Source: Achatina immaculata (taxonomy: Eukaryota > Mollusca > Gastropoda > Stylommatophora > Achatinidae). Taken from it: DNA of 64,000 nucleotides. The notes under the pieces were generated by a model. That model did not search any database and had not been told where the DNA came from. It was given only the letters and a program-made list of their open reading frames with translations. Shown here one piece after another: positions 11,770-23,016 of this stretch. The first letter of the stretch is position 1; every line of letters starts with the position of its first letter. The DNA lies in NCBI GenBank assembly GCA_009760885.1, contig CM019718.1, positions 25,642,133 to 25,706,132 on the forward strand. The letters run 5' to 3'. The position numbers and the translations under genes were made by a program.

Positions 11770-12480
11770 CTTACACCCTTCCCGTGCCGTTAAATGTTAC
11801 ATAGGGCTCGCATGGTAGTTCGCAAAGTTTTCTGTTTTCAGCGAGATTTTCAACCTCATCAAGGGATTTTAAGCTGACTAATTTGGCCTCTCTTAATAAT
11901 GTCCCCTTTAGAGTTTCACATGGTCGGCCTCTTTTTCTTTGGCCTGTTGTGTTCCACTTGATAGCTTGTTTTGAGATTCTCTGACTTTCTTTTCAGCACA
12001 TGACCGACATATGTCCATCTCCTTTTCTGATCACCCTTGAGAAAGGTTATTGTTCAGTCATCTGTCTTATCTCTGCATTGTTCTTGAATTCATTCCACTT
12101 TATACCAAGTATTTTCCTTAGGCATTTGTTTTCAAAAAAGTCTAATTTGTTGTCTATTCTTTAGTTGTTTTCCAGCTTTCGCATGCATAAATGAGGGTGG
12201 ATATTACATCTGAATTGAATAATCTTAATTTGGTTTTTGTCCTTATAACTTTTGAGTGCCATATGTTCTCAAGATTCTTGAAATCAAAGCTGCTTTTGCA
12301 GTTCTAATTCTAACTTCCTTCCTGGTGTCACCATCCTGGTCTATGTAGCTGCCAAGGTATACAAATTAGTGTACTTCTTCAATAACTGTTCCTTCTACGT
12401 ATATATTTTTCCTTCTTGATTAATGGGAAGTTTCATTATTTTTTGTTTTTCCTTGTTAATTTCAAGCTCTATTTCCTAGC
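11770..12480 (-). pseudogene. Non-LTR retrotransposon (lineage B), C-terminal part, decayed
   Basis: On the minus strand this reads as a broken reverse-transcriptase C-terminus. Blocks corresponding to NKEKQKIMKLPINQEG, the YIDQDGDTRKEVRI region, ENIWHSKV, and the final KWNTTGQRKRGRP and SLDEVEN pieces can be followed with stops between them. The element's 3' end is at the low-coordinate side ('cttcccgtgccgttaaatgt'). The sister copy at 24620 is longer. It lies in the intron between ADCK1 exons 2 and 3. Confidence 0.75.
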
Positions 12481-12866
12481 CAGTGAAGACAGTGTACCTG
12501 TTTTTAAACTGTTTAAACAATTACATTTACAGTTTAAAAAAAAAACTAGTCACTAATGAGTAAATCTAAAACTTTGTTTAAACGTACTTATGAAACAATT
12601 AAATTAAAAAAAAAAATTGTAAAGCCTGATTCTGTAAAAAAAATTGCATCTAAAAATTAAAAAAAAAAACACTCAGTAAACAAAAAAATCTATAATCCAT
12701 ATTAAAATAAACAATTACATCTACAACTTAAATTAAAATAAACAACTGCATCTAAAACTCAAAATAAACATTTACATCTAAAACTCAAATTAAAATTAAC
12801 AATTACATCTAAAATTCAAAGTTAACAAATTGCGGATATACACTTATGAAAAACTAATCTACTTAC

Positions 12867-12950
12867 ATTGTGAATTGCTTCTGCATATTCTGGATGTGAC
12901 TTGTCGTATCTGTGGAAGAGTATTTTGTAATCTACTGCAATTCTCATGGC
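12867..12950 (-). CDS. ADCK1: ADCK1 coding exon 2
   Basis: An 84-bp exon (28 codons, phase 0) with acceptor CTGTGTGCAG and donor AAT|GTAAGT. It encodes AMRIAVDYKILFHRYDKSHP then EYAEAIHN. The IxxDYKxLF...Y...YxxxxxxVH pattern corresponds to the segment after the FGAVRVGRAVAT block in ADCK1 (VISYDYLTSL and onward). It is too short to stand out as an open frame and was found from its splice sites and fit to the neighbours. Confidence 0.88.
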
Positions 12951-13399
12951 CTGCACACAGAAAGGAAAAGTGTGTTAGAAAATATATGCTTTCACATACA
13001 GCCTCTGTGATTACACATGATACAATTGTTAATGAAATTTAAGAAACAAGAATGTATTAAAGCAAAATAGTTAGTTATGATCATAACTCATCTAAATGAA
13101 ACCTGCAAGGTAAATAGTTCTGGCGGCAGGTAACATCCCAGCGATGGATTCAGCTACATTTTTGCTGTTGTTCAATCTTTCAGCATGAACAGTTTTTTTT
13201 TTTTAAAATGTGTGGTATTTCAGAAGCATTTCAACTTGCTCTCTCCATTTGGAAATAAAACTTTGAAGCTACAGCCTTCTGACTGTCCCACATTGCCTCA
13301 AATTTAGGTTTGTGATTGCTGATTTTGTTTACTTGTGTATTTAATATGGTATATGATGGTTTTGTTTTGTCTATACAAATTAAATGTCTCTTCATTTGG

Positions 13400-13690
13400 A
13401 TCTAGAATGCTTGTAAGTTTGTTCAGGGTATATTTGGCATTCCTTTCTGTTTACTGATCTAGAATGCTTGAGTTTTGTTCAGGGCATATTTGGCATTCCT
13501 TCCTGTACACTGATCTACAATGCTTGTAAGTTTGTTTAGAGGGCACATTTGGTACTTCTTTCTGTGTACTGGTTTAGAATTCTTGTAAGTCTGCTCAGGG
13601 AATATCTGGTATTCCTTTCTATGTACTGGTCTAGAATGTTTGAAAGTTTGTTTAGGGAATACATCTGGTATTCCTTCCGCCTCACTAATC
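13400..13690. repeat. Roughly 58-bp minisatellite, five diverged units
   Basis: The repeated unit contains 'ctagaatgcttgtaagtttg', then 'ttcagggtatatttggcatt' and 'cctttctgt.tactgat'. It lies in the first ADCK1 intron. The two overlapping minus-strand frames read through it because the units share bias, not because they code. Confidence 0.88.
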
Positions 13691-13904
13691 CAGTCAGTCT
13701 CCTCCAATGATGCCTCATGTAAGATTTTTTTTTTCCCTCTCCACTGAGACCACTATCCACAGTGTTGCTAAAGATGCCTATTCAATCAGAACTTCTGCAA
13801 TGGACTGTTATTGTGATACATCACATTTATACTTAACAATCACAAGCTACTGCATCTCACTGAAAAAGCAAACAAAAATATCAAGCTGAATTTGTATTCC
13901 TTAC

Positions 13905-14033
13905 AGTAGCAGCCGCACGTCCAAATCTGACTACTCCAAGGGAGCTAAGATCATAGTGACTGCCCGCTAGCACAGCTCCACCTGCAATGCCTGACCCTAT
14001 AAGGGTCACCTTGGTCAGAAATCTGGTCACCAT
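13905..14033 (-). CDS. ADCK1: ADCK1 coding exon 1 (start codon)
   Basis: A 129-bp coding part (43 codons) from ATG at 14033 to donor ACT|GTAAGG. It encodes MVTRFLTKVTLIGSGIAGGA then VLAGSHYDLSSLGVVRFGRAAAT. The hydrophobic glycine- and alanine-rich stretch with basic residues before it fits the mitochondrial targeting and membrane segment of ADCK1. The DLSSLGVVRFGRAAAT block matches DPNDFGAVRVGRAVAT of the family. An ATG seven bases upstream is out of frame. Length to this point is within a few residues of the vertebrate protein. A noncoding upstream exon is possible. Confidence 0.88.
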
Positions 14034-14259
14034 CGTTCATCTACCTGAAATAGTCATCAGTCCTTGTTACCTTTTAATAACCAACTCCCAGCACACACCT
14101 TCAATTAACAAGAAATTTTTGGCCAGTTTGATAGTGAGTGCTCATCCCACTGGTGTCTCAGATTTGATTCACAATCATCCTCTGTTTTCTACATCTAAAT
14201 TTCTCTGTCTACAACTTTTCATACCACTTTGTGCACAATCCTCTTTGTTTCTAAAGAGA

Positions 14260-14603
14260 TGGAGGTATATGGCTCAGTTTTACAAAAAAAAAAAAAAAGA
14301 TGGAAAGTGCGCAGAAAAAAAAATGGCAGAAAGTAAGATGTGCACGTATAAATGAAGAACACACAATAGTCCAATATTTCAGCAAATGCCTTCTTTTCAA
14401 GGACCACATACAAAAACAATACAACAGATAAAAACATGAAAAATTAAACACTCAGCTTTTCTAACATCCTCCTTGTAAGAAAGATGGACACAAAATGCAT
14501 GCTCATCTTACTTTCTGGCATCCTTGCTTCTGCCCACTTTCCTCACTCTTTCTATCTTTTTTTGTGTGTGTGTGTGTATGTAAAGCTGAACCATTCGCCT
14601 CCA
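14260..14603. mobile_element. Fold-back (long inverted repeat) element, copy 1
   Basis: The left arm starts 'tggaggtatatggctcagtt' and the right arm ends with its complement 'gctgaaccattcgcctcca'. Inner blocks ('cagaaagtaagatg' and 'catcttactttctg') are also inverted. No coding sequence. It sits about 230 bp upstream of the ADCK1 start codon. A second copy lies at 26351-26720. Confidence 0.75.
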
Positions 14604-14662
14604 CTCATTACTTGAACCAGTTTTACCACTTTCATCATTTCTCTACTCTTTGTTCCCAGCTA

Positions 14663-14960
14663 TATATCTATACTACAAGAGTTTAATATTGAAAAGGCTG
14701 GCTAGTAAAGAGGATTAAAGAGAGAAAACTTCAATATTTTCGACACATTAAACGTCATGATAATTTAGAGAAGACCGTCTTGGAAGGGTACATAATGAGA
14801 AAAAGAAAGAGAGGAAGACCAAGGTGAAGATGGCTGCAAGACATCGCTGACGATCTGCAAACGGATGCATCAGCAGCAGGGCATCTTGATTACAACCGAG
14901 AGGCCTACAAGAGAGCTGTTAGGGAGGCAAAGTTCAGCAAGGGACATGCAAATGAATGAA
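14663..14960 (+). mobile_element. 5'-truncated RTE-like LINE with target duplication
   Basis: A 298-bp copy carrying the LINE C-terminal coding remnant (ELNIEK, KRIKERKLQYFRHIKRHDNLEK region) and ending 'gggacatgcaaatgaatgaa'. It is flanked by TTGTTCCCAGCTA (14650-14662) and TTGTTCCCGGCTA (14961-14973), a 13-bp duplication with one mismatch. Confidence 0.85.
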
Positions 14961-14973
14961 TTGTTCCCGGCTA

Positions 14974-15641
14974 CGCTAAAATTGTAACTACTATTCTTAT
15001 TTTTAATACTAACCACTAACAACATTCAGTTTTGTATTAACACATGTTTTTACAAAGTTCTGAGTCTTTTTACCGGCTGCTTACAGGTTCAAATCAGAAT
15101 ATCTCCTCCAATTAAATAAGTCGCTGAAAGTCAAAATACAGAGAATACAATAAACTGCAGCTGGGAATTACAATGGCCTACCAGTATAGATCCACAAGTT
15201 GTTATCTTTAATCTTTAAAGAATTTAACTGACATACGGGTACAGCTGACAGCAGAGTTACTTGTTGATAGGTGGGAGCAGACGATCGCCACTGAGGTGTG
15301 AAGTACATGGCCAGATACTAGCAAATGATAACGTAGTGGTATCCCTTGTTTCGTGCAACAAATATTTCGCGTTAATTATCTAAAACCATAATTTCCTAAG
15401 TTTGATGGCACGCGTGACGATAGTGTGAGCAAGAAAGAGTTAGTGTGTATGTATACATTGTGTGAGCAGATGCTTTCTTTTTCATTGTCCAGGCTGAAGC
15501 TAACAAACAGGTGCTAGCTATAGCCAGCGGAGAAGAAAAAAGTGTCGTGGGAGTTTTCATGGTAAAACCACCATATTTTTATGGTAAAACTTTGGTGGTT
15601 CCAAGTGACTTTAAGATTTGTTTCCCCTCTAGTCTTTGCAG

Positions 15642-15694
<53 letters not shown>

Positions 15695-16115
15695 TTTCCA
15701 AGTGAGCTCCCTGTGACTCATTATCCTCTCTGTTGCTCTTCTCCCTGTTACTTTTTTGTCTACCCTCACTCTTGTTTCCCAGATATGTTCTTTTCAGTGA
15801 TTTTCTGCAACATTCTTAAGTAAGATTAAGTTCAGACAGTTTATATCCATCTCCTCATGTTGGATTCTTGGAATTAGGATTCTTCATGCCACGTTAGTCT
15901 GAGCTGGAATGTGAAGTTTTTGAAATGATGATGCTCTGAGCTGGAATGTGAAGTTTTTGAAATGATGATGCTGTCCATAATCTTTGGTTTCTGAGCTCCC
16001 TTGTTTTTCACAAGGAGTGGAAAGGCACTTACAATATTCAGCAGGTCAGTAATCAGGACAAACAAACCAGAACTGGCCTGTTCTACCCCCTCATGATGAT
16101 CCAAGTCACAGGCAG
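14974..16115. other. Noncoding stretch with (TC)n tract
   Basis: Holds a (TC)n microsatellite at 15645-15692 and a 38-bp direct duplication ('tgagctggaatgtgaagttt' and onward) at about 15898-15972. I see no gene. It could contain ADCK1 upstream regulatory sequence, but no motif supports a promoter call. Confidence 0.5.
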
Positions 16116-16119
16116 CTGT

Positions 16120-16392
16120 GCTCCTTTAGCTTGGCTAACAGATAAGAGAGAGACAATGTACTTTCATAGGACATGCAATGAGAAGAGGGGGCATTGAAAA
16201 TATTATAACAACAGGAAAAATAGAGGGAAGAAGATCAAGAGGAAGACCAAGAGAAATGATACTGGACAGTCTGACGGGATGGTGTGAGAGGAGATCACCA
16301 ACTGAACTGATGGCCTGCATGAAGGATCGGGTACTTGGAGAAGCATAATAGCCAACGCCAGTCAGCACGGCACCTGATGATGATGATGATGA
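16120..16392 (+). pseudogene. Non-LTR retrotransposon 3' end with (GAT)n tail
   Basis: Frame-broken text reads FIGHAMRRGGIENIITTGKI then EGRRSRGRPREMILDSLTGW and CMKDRVLGEA, the characteristic C-terminal block of non-LTR reverse transcriptases. It ends in (GAT)n at 16377-16391. Confidence 0.8.
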
Positions 16393-16691
16393 ACAGGCTA
16401 AGATTCAGGATTGTCCCATAGACAGGAGAGTCTGCCAAGAAGCCTCAGTTCTAGCTCCACTCTACAGCTTGAAGGTTCACAAAATTTAGAGCTGATAGCA
16501 GAAATTCTTACTGATGAGAAGACTCTTTCTTATTAACATTCTGTCACTAATATATACCCTTGAAGAATTTTCATTTCTTTTGCCATCACTTTATGCACAA
16601 AGAAGTCTCATGTTCATCACTTTATAATTATTTTTAAAAATGTGACCAAGAAGACATAGTGTAAAACCTTCCATCATTTTTAATTTTACTT

Positions 16692-16892
16692 CATTCATTC
16701 ATCTGCATGTCCCTTGCAGAACTTTGCCTCCCAAACAGCTCTCCTGTAGGCCTTTCGGTTGTGAGCAAGATGGCCTGCTGCTGATGCATCCATTTGCAGA
16801 TCTTCAACGATGTCTTGCAGCCATCTTCACCTTGGTCTTCCTCTCTTTCTTTTTCCCATTATGTACCCTTCCAAGACGGTCTTCTCTAGAAG
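16692..16892 (-). mobile_element. 5'-truncated RTE-like LINE with 10-bp target duplication
   Basis: A 201-bp minus-strand copy of the RTE 3' end. It is flanked by perfect AATTTTACTT at 16682-16691 and 16893-16902. The 3' side carries the (ATTC)n tail. Confidence 0.88.
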
Positions 16893-17321
16893 AATTTTAC
16901 TTATTCTCATTATAAATGTCATCATCATCATCATCATCTTCATCCTGTGTTATCTGCCTGTGGAAGGTTGTTTTCACTGGTCCTCCAATTTGCTTTTTTC
17001 ATAACATACCACACCCAGTAAACTGAATCCAGTCCTTTTTTTTTTATGATGCCCACCAATCTACAAGGTTTCTGACCTCTTGTCCTTTTTCCTTCTACTT
17101 TTATGCACAAGTAAAGCTTCCATTACTGTGTTTATTATGTGTTATTATGAGCATTGCAGCTTTGTTAATGTTTGCAAGTGAATGAAATATGTGAATAATG
17201 AGAATTTTGTATAGAATGTCAACAGGATCCACATACAGTTATGTTGTTGCAGTTGAATATTTAGCTACATATGCAGATGTCCTCCTGTCTGTATATTTTT
17301 ATAAGTGAATATATAAATACA

Positions 17322-17385
17322 TTCATTCATTCATTTCCATGTCCCTGGAACTTTGCTTTCCTAACACCACTCCTGTAGGCTTCTA
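17322..17385 (-). repeat. RTE-like LINE 3' stub
   Basis: (ATTC)n followed by 'catttccatgtccctggaac' and 'accactcctgtaggctt', about 60 bp of the family's 3' end. Confidence 0.65.
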
Positions 17386-17564
17386 TAAATACATATGGCC
17401 ATATATATTCATATATATCATCATCATTTCTCCAAATCAATGTATATAGGCAGGTAACCATTGAAGAGAGAAAAACAAAACAACTCCTCAATTTGTATAT
17501 GTGTGTGCATGAAATATATAAATATGCTTGTTTGTATAATGCATATTGTAAAAAATTATGTATT

Positions 17565-17864
17565 AGTCAGTCATTTGCATGTCCTTTGTGGATCTTTGCC
17601 TCCCTAACAGCACTTCTGTAGGCCTAAGATGCTCTGCTGCTGATGCACCTATTTGAAGATCATCAGTGATGTCTTGCAGCCATCTCTGCCTTGGTCTTCC
17701 TCTCTTTTTCTCATTTTGTACCCTCTGAAGACTGCTTCTCTAAATTCTCGTGATGATTAACATATCCAAAATACTTTTTCCTCTGTTTAATCTTCTTTAC
17801 TAGCCAATCTTCTTTAATATTAAGTTCTTGTAGTATGGATATTTTTGTTCTTTTTTGTGTCCAT
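17565..17864 (-). pseudogene. RTE-like LINE, 3' half of a copy interrupted by an insertion
   Basis: A minus-strand LINE C-terminus running from the 3' terminus to the block read as ...MDTKKNKNIHTTRT. It breaks off at 'tttgtgtccat' and resumes after 1.45 kb at 19315, so both parts are one element split by a later insertion. Confidence 0.85.
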
Positions 17865-19314
17865 CTTCTTCTTCTTCATTCGCTTCTACCACCAAGACCG
17901 CACTGTGATCTTACTGAATTTACGCCTGTGGTCCTCGTTAGGTCCCGTGGTCTCCTGTGTGGTCCCCGAAAGGACCACACGAGATCCCCGAGAGGACCAC
18001 AAGAGGTGCAAAGTATCGCAGGGCTTTAGCCTGTATTCTTGGTGGGTCTCTGAAGCGGATTGCGTGACACCGTGGTTTTCGTTGCACCAGTTTAGTCTAG
18101 AGTTGGACTTTCTCACCGGAAAACCTCGACGTGTTTTGAGATACCTGTGTATCACCGCCGGGTGAGAGGTGGTTGCCCATCCAGTCCAGAGTTGGACTTT
18201 CTCACCGGAAAACCTCAGCGTGATTAGGATACACAAACATCCCCGCCGGGTGAGAGGTGGTTGCCTATATAGACTGCCCTGGTCCAGTGTCTCCGACTTC
18301 AGCATTTTGTGGTCGTGGCCGCTACCCTTCCTAGTTGTGACCAGGATGGAGCTTTTGTCCAGGAGGATGATTCCTCGCCACTAGTGACTTCTACCCCTGG
18401 GTTGAGCCGGTTTAGGCATATTATTCCAGTATGGGTGTGTTTGGGATGTGACCGACCTCTAGAGCAGAGATACTGTGACATGCGTAGCCTTCAAGATTCA
18501 CCCCTGGTGTGAGCTGGTTTAGGCATAATTCACCAGTATGGGTGTATATCAGGCATGACCGACCTCTAGAGCGGAGGTGGCATGACATGTCTAGCCATCA
18601 AGTTCCACCCCTGGTGTGTGCCGGTTTAGGCATATTTCACCAGTGTAGGTGTATTTCGGACATGGCCGGCCTCTAGAGCAGAGGCGCCGTGGTATGTGTA
18701 GCTCTCGCAATGATACTACTGGACATACCGATTAAATTTCACATTATCCTTTCCATCACCTTTTCACGTCGGCGCCGCACAGCAACCTTTATTTCTTTTC
18801 CGCATTTTCTTCCTTAACCGGGAGGAGCTTCACTCCACGCGCGGCATTCAAAGAGTCTTGCCAGCAGTGTCTTAACCTCTGGGACAAGCCGGTTCATGCA
18901 TTTCACCCGATATGACTGCACTCAGGACGTGGCCGACCTCCAGACCAGAGGTGCCATGATTTGACTGTTTGCTTCGCTTTATCATTTCTACCACCTTTTC
19001 CGCAGTGGTGCTGCGCAGCAACCACATTTGCACCTTTCTTCATTGGCCGGGAGAAGCACCGCTCCACGCACGGCAGCTGAAGAATATCGCCAACAGTGGT
19101 AGATGAGCTACCAAACGTGCCACTCATCTACCCTAAGTATCTGGTTTTCAGGCGCCAGATATTCGCCCTTGCCCCTTCTCCTGTCAGTTTAAACAGTTCT
19201 ACCATGGGAAGGCCAGGAGCTGGACTTGACTGCCAGAGGCTGTGTGAGATGCGCGCCGTTGGAGTGGAGATCGAATTCTCCACCCCACCTCCGACAATAG
19301 CAGTCCTTAGAACC
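17865..19314 (-). mobile_element. 1,450-bp GC-rich noncoding retroposon-like insertion
   Basis: Inserted in an RTE copy and flanked by a perfect 11-bp duplication TTTGTGTCCAT (17854-17864 and 19315-19325). On the minus strand it ends with a (GAA)n-type tail (17865-17880), like a non-LTR retroposon. The interior has no convincing coding sequence but several internal direct repeats. Two copies of a ~90-bp unit lie around 18098-18270 ('agttggactttctcaccgga', 'gggtgagaggtggttgcc'). Three copies of a ~107-bp unit lie at about 18387-18710 ('ggtttaggcata', 'gaccgacctctagagc'). A ~245-bp unit is repeated at about 18620-18870 and 18870-19110. GC content is clearly higher than the surroundings. I do not recognise the family. 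Confidence 0.8.
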
Positions 19315-19495
19315 TTTGTGTCCATGATATTTGAAGGACTCTTCCGTAGAATTTACATTCAAAGGCATTTATATGTTTCCCAGCTGTTTTGTTAAGTGTC
19401 CAGGTCTCACCGGCATATATTGCGATGGGAAAGATGCATGCCCTTAAAAATCTTATTTTTGTAGTTCTGTCTGTTCCTCTCCACAGCTTTATTTT
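19315..19495 (-). pseudogene. RTE-like LINE, 5' half of the interrupted copy
   Basis: Continues the copy at 17565-17864 without loss. It covers the CETW and 'ctgtctgttcctctccacag' blocks and is truncated near 19495. Confidence 0.85.
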
Positions 19496-19659
19496 TTAGT
19501 TTTGTTATTTTATTTTAGTTTTTTTTTTTTTGAAAAGCAAAAGATTTTCTCCTTTCAATTTCAAAATTATGTATGCATAAAAATGGGCATGCCTATCTCT
19601 ATGAGAAATATAGAAATACACCTGCTTGCAGTGGTAGATTAAACAGTACCCACACATAG

Positions 19660-20165
19660 ATATCAGAGGAAATGAATGTGCTGACAGACTGGCAAAGAGT
19701 AGAGCCACCATGTCACAGCCCCACATCTCCACCAACATGAGAACAGCTAAATACATTATACACAACAACTGCAAGCAGCAGTGGATGGACAGTTGGGCCA
19801 GTAGTCCAACTGGAAGATCCCTATATACACACCTGCCAAAGCCTAACCCTGGAGACCACATCAACAGTTTATGTCATAGAGACCAATGCACAATTTTCGG
19901 GTTGAGAACAGGACACATTACCCTCAGTAAGCACTTACACAGAGTGACCGCTGACCACACACACCATACTGCATGCACTGTAACAGACAAGAAGAAGAAA
20001 CTGTTAAACGCCATCTGCTGGACTGCAGTGCATTGAAGGACCTTCGAAAAAACCTGATACCACCAAACTCCTCAGTCGCCGACATTCTGTATGGAGATGT
20101 ATAACAGCTGAAGAGGACCTGTACATTTCATTATCTGGCACGAGAGGAAAAGAGTGAAAACTCGT
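19660..20165 (+). pseudogene. LINE with RNase H domain, 3' coding part (I-like)
   Basis: The frame reads DIRGNECADRLAKSRATMSQ at the start, the RNase H C-terminal GNExAD motif, then the downstream segment FGLRTGHITLSKHLHRVTAD and a CTVTDKKKKLLN zinc-knuckle-like piece. Frameshifts and stops are present, the last near 20036. The RNase H active-site part is missing here. Confidence 0.75.
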
Positions 20166-20517
20166 AAACCCGAGGATCAGAAAAGTCAAAGTAACCAGCA
20201 CCCAAGACCCTAAGCTAAACTTAGTGAAGACTCTCATGCCCTCTGACCTATACCAATAATCCCTTGATATAAAATTCATAAAAGAATAATCTGTATTTGC
20301 AGGTTTTTTTTGTGTGTGTGTTTTTCTAACTTGAATCTAGGCCCCAAGACTTAAGCCTACTCAGCTTAATGGATAATCTGAAACTTCTGCTTGCATGTGT
20401 GTATATGTTAAATAAAGGATATCACAAAATTAATACTGCAGTCTGTAATTAAAATCATTTTTTATGCAAAAGTTTCTTAGCAAATAATGACATGTATAAT
20501 CATGATGTGTATAAATA

Positions 20518-21795
20518 CGAGGGGGATTGATAAGTTCTCGGCATAATGTACAAATACTTGAAACACACAGTTGATATTAGGTGCGTATGTAGATCAGGTT
20601 AATGTAAAATTAAACACTAAGTTTCAAGAAATTAACTTCCACCAATTTTTTTGAAAGGCTACTGAAGTGGCAGAAATTGAGAAAATGAATAAAATTTCTC
20701 ATCGAGCAGTCATTCGTTACCTATGCATCAAGGGCTTATCATGGAAGGAGATTCACGAGGATATGGTGGAGACCTTAGGGGAGAGTGCTCCTTCTTACAG
20801 CACAGTGAAGAAATGGGCAGCTCAGTTCAAACATGGAAGGAAGAGTCTGGAAGATGATCCACATCCAGGAAGACCAAGAATGGTAACCACCAATGAAACT
20901 ACCGGCAGAATCCATGACATGATAATGGAGGATCGATGACTAACTGAGCGGTGCTACTGAGTTGGGCATCTCTCAGGAATGAATTCATGCCATTATTCAC
21001 AATTATCTTCAAATGACAAAGGTCTCTGCTTGATGGGTCCTGAAATTTCTTGGAGCTGATTACAAACGACATCGTCTCAACATGTCAAGAAACAATCTTG
21101 GCCATTTTTCTGCAGATCCTGAAAAATTTCTTCAGCAATTTGTGACTATGGATGAGACTTGGGTTCATCATTTTCAACTAGAAACCAAAGAACATTCAAA
21201 ACAGTGGAAGCATCATGGATCCCCATCTCCAAAGAAAGCAAGGGTGGTTCTGTCTGCAGGCAAAGTGATGGCTTCCATCTTTTGGGATTCAGAAGGTGTG
21301 CTATTGGTAGACTATCTTCAAAAGGGCAGATTGGTCAACAGGGCCTATTACGTTAATCTTGCGAAACAACTGTGGGTCAAATTTAAGGAAAAGCATTGAG
21401 GGAAATTCACGAAAGGAGTCATCTTTCAGCAAAACAATGCTCCAGTTCACAAGTTGGCAGTGTCAATGGCTGCCATTCATGAATGCGGCTTCCAGCTTCT
21501 TGAACATCCTCCTTATTCCCCAGATGTGGCTCCTTCGGACTACTACCTATTTACCAAACTCAAAAAGGAGTTCAGTGGTCACAGATTTGCTTCAGATGAT
21601 GATGTCATTCATGCTGTAGACCACTTTCTACTGGCACAAGATGCTGACTTTTACAAAGAAGGGATCCGTATGCTCCAGGATCGCTGGGTTAAGTACATAA
21701 ACTTGCAAGGGGACTATGTTGAGAAATAACCCCAAAAAAGTTGTTCACAAATAATCCGTTGTACCTTATGCCAAGAACTTATCAATCACCCCTCG
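20518..21795 (+). mobile_element. mariner-type DNA transposon, full length but inactivated
   Basis: A 1,278-bp element with terminal inverted repeats of about 28 bp: CGAGGGGGATTGATAAGTTC at the left and its complement at 21767-21795 with small differences. The transposase starts at 20667 (MAEIEKMNKISHRAVIRYLC) with a helix-turn-helix (TVKKWAAQFKHGRKSLEDDP, GRPR linker). A stop at 20937 and others break the frame until 21082. The catalytic part shows TMDETW (first aspartate), FQQNNAPVH, where the second aspartate is replaced by Asn, and YSPDVAPSDYYLF (third aspartate). Another stop near 21398 splits the domain. Mariner transposases are usually about 345 residues, consistent with the span. The flanking TA is kept on the left only. 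Confidence 0.92.
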
Positions 21796-22034
21796 TGTGA
21801 TTGTTTATTGGCTTGATAAATCAAAATTACAGGGCAGAGGAATTATAAACATGATGATACAAATGTGTAATTATTGTACTCTGGTTTCTTCATCTCTCTG
21901 TGAGGATGTTCAGGTATACTGACAGTTGAGATCAAGCACATTTTGATAAAAGACAGATCATGAATGTTGAATAAATTCATACACATTAATATGTAAACAC
22001 TGTGCTGGTTTTATCTGTTTTATTAGTATTATTA

Positions 22035-23016
22035 CTAGCTGATTACCCAGTGTTGCTCGGGAATGTATTAATTATTAATACTGTGGAGTGAATTTGAGAT
22101 CGCCATGTTTCTCTCGTGGACAACCTTATGTTGCTTGCTCATGGGGGGAGGGGGGGGGGGTTTCACCCAAGAAATTATTTATTCTTGCTCCTGGAGGTGA
22201 AACTAAAAATGTTGTAAATAATCAAGTTTTGTGTTAAATTAATATTATAGTGAATTTGTAAAAGACTTTACTCTATAATATGTAGACTGCCCCTGTGACT
22301 TGTTGATCGTGATCAAGAACACAAGTCTCACTGGAAATTGCAATTTCTTAAAGTTAAAAGGGATGAGTGGTATCTGTGGGATAAAAACTGCCTCAACCTC
22401 TCCCTGTCCTGTTAAGATAGTCACTTCAATTACATTTCCCATCATCCTCTTTACACACAGCCTTCTGCCACTGCAAAGTTTTGGTGGGTCGAGGTTCCGT
22501 AGTAAAATAATTGGAGATCTCACCCTAATTTTCACCCCATCTCACCCCCCCCCCCATGCCAATGGGGGCTGAACTTGGATGTAAATGGCATCAGGAGTGT
22601 CACTATTCATCTCAGTGACCCCAAAAACTATGGATTGACACTAATATAAGTCATTTTCAACTACTTTTACATGTCACCCCCATCCCACGCCCACCCCTCT
22701 CTCACCCCCTCCCATGCCGATGGAGCCTGAACTTGAACTTAAACAGCATCGGGAGTGTCACTATTCATCTCAGCGACCCCGAAAACTATGGATTCGACAC
22801 TAATATTGGTAGTTTTCAGTTATTTTTACATGTCAACCCCATCCCACCCCAGGCCCCCTCCCTAGGGGTGCTAGTGATGTGTTACCCCCACACAGTACTT
22901 TTTTCCAGATTGTAAGTCATATGTGTACCAAGTTTGGTTGAAATAGCTCCAGGCGTTCCAGAGTTATGCTGAAACATACATATACACATACACACATCCA
23001 TTTTTATATGTATAGA
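22035..23016 (-). mobile_element. Helitron deletion derivative with both termini
   Basis: On the minus strand it starts TCTATACATATAAAAATGG at 23016 and ends CAGCTAG at 22035, preceded by the hairpin CCCGAGCAACACTGGG (about 22045-22062). The neighbours are A before the 5' TC and T after the 3' CTAG, the A/T target expected of Helitrons. Inside, at 22245-22560, lies the C-terminus of a Pif1-type helicase: PPKLCSGRRLCVKRMMGNVI, then GEVEAVFIPQIPLIP and LITINKSQGQS (helicase motif VI region). The remaining Rep/helicase coding sequence is absent. A ~155-bp unit is repeated twice between about 22540 and 22870. Confidence 0.85.
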
